From: F23-D06 sp963603365
GTDB taxonomy: Bacteria > Bacteroidota > Bacteroidia > Bacteroidales > WCHB1-69
Direction of reading: 5' to 3'
Length of the DNA: 31,677 nucleotides
NCBI GenBank assembly: GCA_963603365.1
Contig: CAVCMI010000002.1
Span: 1-31,677, forward strand
Both the position numbers and the translations under genes were made by a program. This document shows, piece after piece, positions 25,901-31,677 of the stretch. Within the stretch, counting starts at the first letter, position 1. Each line of letters begins with the position of its first letter. Under the pieces are notes generated by a model. That model ran no database searches. It saw nothing but the letters and a program-made list of their open reading frames with translations, and was not told where the DNA came from.

Positions 25901-28900
25901 GATAAACCACCATGGAGTCTTTAGGCTGCTCCTTGTCGGTAAAGGTGGTGCTGATGTCTTCAGAGAGGAAGATGGTCATTTCGTTCCAATAGAAACCTTG
26001 CCACTCCAGCCGTGCCTTTGACATGGCCTTGTCTTTTTCGGCTTGCAGCTGCGTCTTGTTTAGGGTTTTGGCTTTTACGGTGTCTATGTTCCCGGTCAGG
26101 TAACCTTTGGGGAATGCTATCTCGTCAGGGGTTTTGGTGGAGGAGTGGTCATACCAGATGCCTTTCCCTGTGGGGTAGAAGGAGAACTTTTGACAGTCCG
26201 TCGGCGCAAATGCGTCCATCTTGATCTGGACCATCCAGTCGTCCCAGTCGCGGAGATTGGCGCGGAACGAGGCTCTGACGTAGGTTTCGGGCTTGCCGAA
26301 TGTGGCTTTTGTAGGCGTGCCGTCTTTGCCGATCTTCATCAAGTCTCTGTCGTTCATTTGGAAGTCTATTTCCACGAACAGGTCTTTTAGCTTGCCCGAA
26401 TCAATCACGAGTACGGTGCCGTCTTTAGGGTCGCTGAATGAGGATGATTTCTTGAAACGCATTTTATAACCATCGTTGAGGTCAAACTCATAGTCGCGTC
26501 CCATATACATTTCTATATGCTGGCTGGCGTCTCCCAGCAGATTGCCGGGATCCATGCAGATGTTGTTGGCCAGGAACGGCACATACGTGTTGTCGCTGCT
26601 GGCGGCAAAGATGGCCCAGAAGCCCATCAGGGAGGATATGGGCGAGAAGTACATGTTGTTGATGACGAACACCACGTTTTTAGAGCCGGTGATTGTCTCG
26701 TCCGTGACGCTCAACGGGAATGTGAGCACTTCGGTGGCGATGTTTCCGCCTTGCAGAGGCCCAAGCAGCCCGCCGTATTTCTTGGCGTATTTCTCTCCCC
26801 AGCTTTTGAATGTTTCGTATTTCTTCTTGACTGCCTCGTTATTTCCCAGGTAGGAGACGATTTTGTTCAGTTCCGGAGTGCCTAACGAGTCGAGTTCCAG
26901 TCCCAGCTCATCGGTCAGTGCAGAAAGGTAGGTGGCCGAGTCGGTGGCGCTGCTCACGGCCGTGCCTTTAATGATTTCATAATTCTTGTTGAACTGTATC
27001 TCTTTGAAGTCCACCTTGAGGCGCACGTCTATGCCGAGCGGACGCCAGATCACATAACCGTCGCCGCTGTACACTTTTTTGGTGGAGTCGTATTGGGCAC
27101 GCTGCATCACCATCGGGAACTCGCCCATCATAAGTTCTTTTTTCTCCCGTATCAGTTCGTCGGGCTTGGGGAATATCGCCTCTTTGTCCAGGCTGTTGAA
27201 CTTGGAGGAGTCGCACACCAGCTTGGTGTTGAGGTCAGATTTGAACTCGGGCTCCTCCTTGAGCCTGAATGCGGCATAGTGCGAAGTGCCTTTGTTCAGC
27301 AAGTTGTAATGCTGGGAGGTGTCTTTTGTCTGCTTGATTGTGATGTCGAGCACTGCCACATATTGCGCATCGGTTTTCAAAGTGTCGAAGAGGGTGGAGT
27401 CGATGAATTCAGTGGCAGTGATGGAATCTTTTGTGTAGAAGAAGGAGGTCACTTCGTTGGGTTTCTTCTTGTCAGGCAGTTTGCCCACGCGCAGCCGGTA
27501 ATAGACGGTGTCTTCGTAATAAACGCCGGTGGCCTTTTCCCAATGGAAAGAGAAGTCTTTGCGTTTGGTGACTTCCGGAAATTCGTCTTCGCCCCAAGAG
27601 GTGTCGTCAAGGGCTTTGTCTGCCAGCATCACGGGGTAGGTGAACTGCGGCGGACGCACATTGTCGAGCGCGGCGCTGTCAACGCCCCATAAGAAGACGA
27701 CGTTGGAGATGAAAGTGTCGCCGCCCATCTTCACTTGGTTTATGATGCTGTCACGTGATATCGGGGTGTTATGGATGTATTCGGTGATTTTGTAGGTGGT
27801 TCTTTCATTGTAGGAGAAAAAAGCATTTGCCTTGAGCCGGACAACGTATTTATATCCTTCAACCAGGTTTTTGCCCCAGTCGGCGGTGGATATTGCTTGC
27901 AGTTCGGTGTTGTTGAGCCCGAAGGTAAAGGAGTCTCCTTTGCCATTCCAGATTTTCACAATCTTTTCCTCTTTGAGCGGCTGCGTGGTGAATGACGCCT
28001 CCAAAGCCCCGCCCTTGTATTCAAAAAGCTGTAAGGTGTAGTCCACCTCGATGATGGAGTCACCGCGCACGGGCATCCATTTCACGCTTAAGGAGTCGGC
28101 ATTTGCGGGAATCTGGCAGTAGGGGACGCTCCCGTTTTCGCCCGGCACGTAACGGACCTTGCTGTCGTCAGCCGGGATGTTGGCGGTTTCGCCGGGAAAT
28201 TGCTGAATGAGGGTTTCTATGCTGCCTTTGTCTTGCCCTGGGCTGACAAGGAAAGAACGGCGGATCTTGTTTCTGATGCTGTTGTAGTTGTCGGAAACTG
28301 TGCTGGTGATAGGTATCACGTCTTGTATGACCTGGCTGCTCCCCCATACGAATGCGATGATTTGGCTCTTGCCGTCATTGCCCAGTTTTACGTCGATAGG
28401 CAGATTCTTGTTCAGCGTGGCTATTACCTGCATGGCATAAACGTGACCTTTCTTGAACTGGAACTGCCTGTTGGTCAAGGTGTCGTAACGGTAAAATGTT
28501 TTGGACCCGTTTTTGATGGTGGCCAAGGTGGCATTGTGTTCAATGGCATCGTGGAGACTCTGGTTCTTATAGACTTCCACGATTTTCAAAGTGTAAATGA
28601 AGTCGTTCGGGGACAGGCAGTTTGAAATGACGCCAGTCCAGTTGAAGTTGACCACGCGCTCGGCTGGCAACATGGTATATTGTGAACTGTTGCGGCTGTC
28701 GGAGGTGATGTTGTCGACAAGTCCTCTCTTGACGAGAGATCCAGCGAGACTGGGAGATGAAGAGGGGGCAGAAGTTGTGCCGGAGGTTGTTGCCGCCAGC
28801 TTATTCCTCTTCATAGATATGGTGTTCCTGTTGGTCAGCAGATTGTTGGCCGGGTTGCTGTTGTTGAGGTTGGCGGCGCTGTTCCCGTTGATGGGCGAGG

Positions 28901-29462
28901 TGAATTCAGGGGCGGAACCTGAATAGCAGACGGTGAACGGGTAGCATACTCTCTCCCCGGCTTTCTGCGGCACGGCGCTGTTGTTTCCGGTCCAGTAGTA
29001 GGGCGTGAGGCAGATGTTGTAGATGCCCTCCGGAAGCGTAAGCACGTTGTTGAGCGCTTGCAGTTCATTGCTGTTCCCCACAAAATAGTCGATGTTGTTT
29101 CTCGAAAGATGTCCGAGCAGCTGGTCAAAGTGGGTCCGGTCGAGATGCATCGGCACGGTGCCGACGGTCAACGGCGTGAGCGGCTGGGCGTTTTCGCGCG
29201 TCCGCAGATAATATTGTTGACTGGAAGCGGTGAAGTTGGCTTCTATTTCCAACTTCAGGTAGATCTGTTTCGGACTTCCCGAAGTGTTCATCAGCTGGAT
29301 GTCGAAGTAACGGGCAGGGTCATCAATATAACTGAATCCCGAGGAGGGGAAAAGCCGCACTTTCGGCGTGATCGAGATTGTGATGTCGTTCTGTGCCGTC
29401 AGGTGCGCCACTGGCATAAGCAGCAGCGCTAACAGGAATAGAGGGAGCAGATGTTTTTTCAT
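19980..29462 (-). CDS. Giant exported beta-rich protein with a TANFOR-like N-terminus
   Basis: This 3160-residue protein is uninterrupted. Visible parts: signal peptide (1-24, ending LTAQ); an N-terminal domain (about 25-185) resembling what I remember as the TANFOR domain of Tannerella forsythia (name not verified); a Ser/Asn linker (about 190-260); several FN3-like or beta-sandwich units (about 260-800); a long region of short amphipathic beta strands (about 1100-2010) with GG and DG turns; a further beta domain with Cys pairs; a Ser/Thr/Asn/Gly linker (about 2405-2600); and a C-terminal domain rich in Tyr, Asn, Asp and His (2600-3160). No protease or T9SS sorting motif is seen. The terminal portion (roughly 19980-21200) is much more AT-rich than the body. 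It lies 142 bases after the beta-barrel gene and before the FN3 gene. The function is unknown; a surface scaffold or adhesin is a guess. Confidence 0.9.
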   Translation of the reverse strand: MKKHLLPLFLLALLLMPVAHLTAQNDITISITPKVRLFPSSGFSYIDDPARYFDIQLMNTSGSPKQIYLKLEIEANFTASSQQYYLRTRENAQPLTPLTVGTVPMHLDRTHFDQLLGHLSRNNIDYFVGNSNELQALNNVLTLPEGIYNICLTPYYWTGNNSAVPQKAGERVCYPFTVCYSGSAPEFTSPINGNSAANLNNSNPANNLLTNRNTISMKRNKLAATTSGTTSAPSSSPSLAGSLVKRGLVDNITSDSRNSSQYTMLPAERVVNFNWTGVISNCLSPNDFIYTLKIVEVYKNQSLHDAIEHNATLATIKNGSKTFYRYDTLTNRQFQFKKGHVYAMQVIATLNKNLPIDVKLGNDGKSQIIAFVWGSSQVIQDVIPITSTVSDNYNSIRNKIRRSFLVSPGQDKGSIETLIQQFPGETANIPADDSKVRYVPGENGSVPYCQIPANADSLSVKWMPVRGDSIIEVDYTLQLFEYKGGALEASFTTQPLKEEKIVKIWNGKGDSFTFGLNNTELQAISTADWGKNLVEGYKYVVRLKANAFFSYNERTTYKITEYIHNTPISRDSIINQVKMGGDTFISNVVFLWGVDSAALDNVRPPQFTYPVMLADKALDDTSWGEDEFPEVTKRKDFSFHWEKATGVYYEDTVYYRLRVGKLPDKKKPNEVTSFFYTKDSITATEFIDSTLFDTLKTDAQYVAVLDITIKQTKDTSQHYNLLNKGTSHYAAFRLKEEPEFKSDLNTKLVCDSSKFNSLDKEAIFPKPDELIREKKELMMGEFPMVMQRAQYDSTKKVYSGDGYVIWRPLGIDVRLKVDFKEIQFNKNYEIIKGTAVSSATDSATYLSALTDELGLELDSLGTPELNKIVSYLGNNEAVKKKYETFKSWGEKYAKKYGGLLGPLQGGNIATEVLTFPLSVTDETITGSKNVVFVINNMYFSPISSLMGFWAIFAASSDNTYVPFLANNICMDPGNLLGDASQHIEMYMGRDYEFDLNDGYKMRFKKSSSFSDPKDGTVLVIDSGKLKDLFVEIDFQMNDRDLMKIGKDGTPTKATFGKPETYVRASFRANLRDWDDWMVQIKMDAFAPTDCQKFSFYPTGKGIWYDHSSTKTPDEIAFPKGYLTGNIDTVKAKTLNKTQLQAEKDKAMSKARLEWQGFYWNEMTIFLSEDISTTFTDKEQPKDSMVVYHYGINNSQTDSALYHRTGTRINFGAKDIFIDSSGFTAEFFVRDILKAETKNGGGWAFSLDTVSVKILKNEFHHAIIAGAFGVPLFSGDFRYRCAIGADSLTFNIDAAGDTLNMDLWLAKIIFDKKSSCFRVKKIYKEEDTRFDMTLSGKINVNFKKLGIPLNFTLCKFEGMGMRNYNTIKDTNTVDGFEFTIGNWSWASPQHSIGGLASGSDGLLYDLNNPDGKGTSSISNDISNCFSTNIKKFDPIVSLDISKGALKLGFKLSGDLKFSFGENNAFGGGLDVTVCGTVYPLDGFRIEDPDAKLDEIRVDCELDVFHLKGSLTLHSDDDEYGDGLSGSLMVSCMGGISLWMQGNFGTMVDKNNEKFSYWSLNGGAKFLPGIQLGVVTINGFSGGFAYNMKATKSLNEMDAKTLLGSVSEDKGDTVQTVGMSFTPEKGSWVANAGICLILTGAESTMNMDGLVSLRICKGHFSGIIIQATAYVMTSMLKDVTPGDGENNKNTLLQAAAIIGYEDREEANEFRFSINVKMQMDLDSLLNLGGSGSKVKGKIKAAFEGASMLTGCNLMAVVDSTETGAGTGNGSTGVSFRVDARVPIDLQIIHYKKQNRTDWYFAIGKPAYDDRVQLKAKIDLIVAKAEAEFTFYLQTGNAFAYELPDLSPALKAFFYGESEDKKMDTDAGAIAKIRKITATNQNEIGKGGGFCMGSTFHAELHLDFFLYLDIIADIGFDIALLNVAGKRCPDKPGPIGKNNFYALGQVYAALQGDVGLHINLGFWKGKYSIFSCGVGALFQGGGPNPSFAYGLLRFKVSLLGGLLKFNTSVDFQVGDVCVPGAGDPLANVKLFQSVTPGLETEKAATNSKTPISPMALGTIVSNMPWNDEVCLSDGKDTRRFYFRLMQEECDFKIRTAGVANLYNPTGSLQMTYQRHPDEKNTYIFQCKEGGFPNNALNKLYLKGRAFEWRKQANPKKIGSYGGTEKIYSDEAYSMATGKALKNLNPNEFAWFNPLYQDTNSNDKYEVRAWTQDTTVYFTTDKLSDNLNDNVVYAWPYNGDPYFPNEEYIANDNGKYVRLFLRKDRGDLFNNSFNQTMVTKVYLHTNTRAEKKKEFKDLPWSYNVINTTVSIGQLSVKIPDEIYGKECGNMLTIYTMPKNDYESEMRKAEERIKASKAVLEKSRIAISDSVYDAARDYHGHNVNTSTIDRIQGEDRLIRDIGIEIQQARVENLQPVVSGSYSSSFIVSSGSVGGSNIKPTTSDKIDKLTSTFDATGANTTQPYSTALVNINNINMQQTAASNLSGVTIGGGISMGSTRTLAVNAEKPTANNRSITRQNSGNMQAFSTGGSGASTRRVMRSGASSTNSKNKAYRQNKSIYVSTTNKLTMPASANVAAGQKQGYVTPASTGNAIFRLSHNIVSSGKDRDIYAAQLRAVYEMDTTFGRDTMDYQRIMADEEFNIMSSKGRTVYCWTWATCKYKDYTEFLKDTEVQDNIEGLWNSGTLELGETSKDDKFTFGENSYSRTHKKFGWMFTSWDYKDATKYMTERAQPPRAYFIVNQNTELTQYHNLLFNHFLDLKQSFIQSANAPDFFNPYLLRYFGISIRGDGSYDELKDKNKDAMEKGLTKNPSCDFSHITRRISGDVFVNCNGADDNPSRVTVPKILDYGGKLGENQDSLSNYLYSEDDFKKNEYNKSFIPTYDGIIVDYATPAFLDDMIKFLGFFQKNCILVDIVSSHVTTDGLGFLGRALSKPNRQFSYSSTNPDFDFPFDMPLVYLCHHYYYANYSFRQILKDDSLKYETNDGKELSQQQLKGNNKFLWVKDLKESDAYLAKFWWNTDAQPTDCSDYKDYKFDCSSNFIYAVDSSSHTRSELLGPLYKERQLKSPHYDYWNASISIVYLTSKNSNFEVNLLNTAEAISLSREMVYFPNAEIKCRLPYHPALRGYQDSRYKTFMKVPYLFFSNMNMFDKNYQEVRSQYYDIYYQRH

Positions 29463-29604
29463 AATATGTTTGTTTTATTATTATTCTTATTGTATATTTA
29501 TTATTGTTGTATGTTGTCTTCGTTTTTTTCTGCCTGACGAGCTCTCGCAGCTCTTTTGGGGTATGGCGTTATGCTTTATCAAGCGTAGTGTTCAAGAAAA
29601 ACAG

Positions 29605-31512
29605 TTACCTGATTGCTTCGTATTCTTTGTTGTCCTTTTTTGTGCTTCGTTTCATCAATTTGTCGGCCTTTCGTTTGATTTTGGCCTGCAGCCGCTCCTC
29701 TTTGGTCATCTTCTTGATGACTTTTGCGGCAAAGGAGTAGGAGTACGACAGGGTGAAGCGGCAGTCGAGGTCGCTTTTCACCCGCTGTCCTATAATCTCG
29801 CGGTCGCTGTAGTTGCTGATAGAGAATGCGAGCGTGGCGGCATGCTTGTCGTAACTGAATGAACTGCCGATGGAGTTGCCTACGGAGAAATTGTTTATGA
29901 TGTCGCCTTTGGTTTGTATGTTGTAGGCCACGTTGCCGTTGTAGTTCACGTTCCAGTTGAGTTTCTCTTTGCTCATGATGCGGTAGCGAATGCCGGCGTT
30001 GAGGCCGTGCGAGTGATATACCGCCAGGGTGGAGGAGGAGAGCGAGAAGTCGTAGCCGGCATCTATGCCCAGCCGTATCGCTTCAAGGTCGATCCCGTAG
30101 GTGACCCCCGTGGTGAGCGTCTGTGCGTCAATGTCGTTGTTGTAAAGGGGGTTGAGGTTCTTGTTCTGCACAAAATTGGCGTTGAATGTGATGGAGTGTG
30201 TGTGCTGCCCGGTCCATGTGAAAGAGGGCGACAAGTTTATGGTGTGTGCAATCTGGTTTATCTTCAGGCTGTCGGTCAGCAACATGGTGCCGTCGAATTG
30301 GTCTTGCTTGATGCCGCTGTAACTGAAGCCGATGCTGAAGAGTTCGCCGAAGTTGTTGTTCCAGTTGAGCGAGTATGTGGCCACCTGATTCATATACATC
30401 TGCTTTTTGTTGAGGTTGTCGCGCTGCACGTACCCTACGGCGCTGATGTTGGAACGCCCCTTGAAAAGCCGCAGCGACATGACCGCGCCGAGGCTGTGCG
30501 AGTTCTGGCTGAAGTCGGACGCGCCCAATGATTCGTAGTCGGGCTGTATGAAACGGTAGGTGAGGTTGGCGGAGAAGGCGCCGGCATTGAAGTTCATGGC
30601 TGCATCGCCCGCGAAGCGCAGGATGGTGTTGTTGCGGAAAGAGACCAGCCAGTCGGTCTTGGACAAGACCCTGCGTATGCCGTCCTCGTTGGTGAGGATG
30701 GACGGGACAGAGTCTCGCAGGTCGCTGGTGAGGAGGGACGCGCCCAGGTTGGCAGTCATGGAGAACCATTGCCTGATGGCAAAACGCCCCGCAAGCCCGA
30801 TGGCCAGGTTGTCTTTCGGCGGAATGGAGTCTCGCCACATTTCAGGCAGCGTATTGATGCGGTCTTTTGCTTTGATGACGCTGATGTCGATAAAGTTGCG
30901 TTCGTTTCCTATGCCTAATTTCACGCCTAAGGCATCACGCCGGTACTGCGGCAGGCTGGAGTAGGGGGTGTTGAGCCCTAACAGAGAGTCGGCCAGCTGC
31001 TGGAATGCGCTGCGGTCGTCAAATCCCTTGACTTTGGTGGGACGGTTCAGCACGCCGCCGAACACTGCCGTACGGAAAAGACGGCCCTGATACTCCATTC
31101 CTAACCCCAAGAAGGTGAGCCCCGAATAGGTGTAGTTGGAGAAGTGCATGCTGCTGGAGCCTATGTGGAATTTGAAGTCTTTCCAGGTGGGCATGAATCC
31201 TAAATGGAAAGTGGGCATCTGAGGATAGGAAAAAGAGGTTGTGTTGTTGTTGAAATAAAACGAAATGGGCAACTGGAAGCTGTAAAACGAGAGGTTGAGG
31301 CTCGCATAAAGGTTCGAGGAGAATGGTGTACACCCCGGCTGGTTGGAGTTGTACGACAGCCCGAGCCCCACGCCGGTAGAACCGCTGATGGCAAACGGGT
31401 CGGCATTCTTGATGGAATTTATGCGCTCGCGGATGCGCTGGCCGTTCGCAGATGTTGCCAGAAATAATAACGCCGATATGAGGAGGATAATGCGTAAAAG
31501 TTTGTCCTGCAT
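29605..31512 (-). CDS. Outer-membrane beta-barrel protein with a basic C-terminal tail
   Basis: This 635-residue protein has a signal peptide (1-25, ending SANGQ). About 20 amphipathic strands with alternating aromatic/aliphatic and polar residues follow (e.g. FSANLTYRF, SIGFSYSGI, GIRYRIM), typical of an outer-membrane barrel. The last strand-like segment (FTLSYSYSF, about 588-596) is not terminal: roughly 38 very basic residues (598-635) follow, with more than a dozen Lys/Arg and no hydrophobic core. Such a tail would face the periplasm if the barrel closes normally. No TonB box or plug is seen. It is the first gene of a three-gene set with the giant and FN3-like proteins, which suggests it anchors or exports one of them, although that is inferred. 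I do not recognise a named family. Confidence 0.8.
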   Translation of the reverse strand: MQDKLLRIILLISALLFLATSANGQRIRERINSIKNADPFAISGSTGVGLGLSYNSNQPGCTPFSSNLYASLNLSFYSFQLPISFYFNNNTTSFSYPQMPTFHLGFMPTWKDFKFHIGSSSMHFSNYTYSGLTFLGLGMEYQGRLFRTAVFGGVLNRPTKVKGFDDRSAFQQLADSLLGLNTPYSSLPQYRRDALGVKLGIGNERNFIDISVIKAKDRINTLPEMWRDSIPPKDNLAIGLAGRFAIRQWFSMTANLGASLLTSDLRDSVPSILTNEDGIRRVLSKTDWLVSFRNNTILRFAGDAAMNFNAGAFSANLTYRFIQPDYESLGASDFSQNSHSLGAVMSLRLFKGRSNISAVGYVQRDNLNKKQMYMNQVATYSLNWNNNFGELFSIGFSYSGIKQDQFDGTMLLTDSLKINQIAHTINLSPSFTWTGQHTHSITFNANFVQNKNLNPLYNNDIDAQTLTTGVTYGIDLEAIRLGIDAGYDFSLSSSTLAVYHSHGLNAGIRYRIMSKEKLNWNVNYNGNVAYNIQTKGDIINNFSVGNSIGSSFSYDKHAATLAFSISNYSDREIIGQRVKSDLDCRFTLSYSYSFAAKVIKKMTKEERLQAKIKRKADKLMKRSTKKDNKEYEAIR

Positions 31513-31585
31513 AAAGATATAATTAGTTTGTACTAAATTGAAAGAAACCCCTGTCAGTTCCGTCTGCCTTGTAAAATCTGTTCTG

Positions 31586-31593
31586 CAAAAGTA
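31586..31593 (-). promoter_or_regulatory. Candidate -7 box of the barrel/giant-protein operon
   Basis: On the minus strand the bases read TACTTTTG followed by CAG, an exact TAnnTTTG match. It would give a leader of about 65-70 bases before the ATG at 31512. The upstream DNA (31594-31677) is AT-rich without a clear -33 TTTG at standard spacing. I found no comparable box in the 29463-29604 or 19922-19979 gaps, which supports one transcript for all three genes. Confidence 0.5.
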
Positions 31594-31677
31594 AATTTTT
31601 TTTACATACAGTTTTATATAATCTAGTACTTTGTAACACTTAAAAGTTCAATATAGGATAGAGGTGCTTCAGTTTAG

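Noticed and set aside
29463..29604. A terminator between the barrel gene and the giant gene
   Set aside because: Only a 5-bp GAGCT/AGCTC stem near 29540 is visible and no U-run follows on the minus strand; it is too weak to separate the two genes.

Overview
This window looks like a chromosomal piece of a Bacteroidales bacterium (phylum Bacteroidota). The support is: A-rich leaders without a clear Shine-Dalgarno, several TAnnTTTG-type -7 promoter boxes, a eukaryotic-type (GH13_8-like) glycogen branching enzyme, a pair of DUF3857/transglutaminase-like proteins, a Bacteroidales-type PepD, and a giant exported protein whose N-terminus recalls the TANFOR domain described from Tannerella forsythia. 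The genus cannot be fixed. I see no rRNA, tRNA, CRISPR array, phage genes or intact transposase.

Layout. (1) 72-6726, minus strand: a heavy-metal efflux operon, read from right to left as a small His/Cys-rich exported protein, a His-tagged periplasmic adaptor, a CusA/CzcA RND pump and a TolC-like outer membrane channel, closed by a strong hairpin terminator at 72-121. (2) 6676-7385: a divergent spacer holding promoters for both sides and a possible decayed two-helix membrane gene. (3) 7386-10337, plus: a PMCA-type calcium P-type ATPase with an enlarged N-terminal membrane region; its stop codon overlaps that of the convergent branching enzyme. (4) 10334-16020, minus: two secreted DUF3857/transglutaminase-like proteins and the branching enzyme, the last two coupled by an ATGA overlap. 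(5) 16144-17619, plus: the aminoacyl-histidine dipeptidase pepD with a textbook terminator. (6) 17717-31512, minus: a three-gene cassette encoding an outer-membrane beta-barrel with a basic C-terminal tail, a 3160-residue exported protein and a fibronectin-III-like protein.

How they work together. Region 1 is one tripartite export machine plus a metal-binding helper; the pump lacks two of the three CusA methionines by eye, so the metal is uncertain. Region 4 joins cell-surface or periplasmic proteins with glycogen synthesis for no obvious reason. Region 6 is the best candidate for an undescribed system: a barrel, a giant beta-rich protein and an FN3 adhesin-like partner, apparently co-transcribed. 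The last ~1.3 kb of the giant gene is much more AT-rich than its body, which suggests a replaceable C-terminal module.
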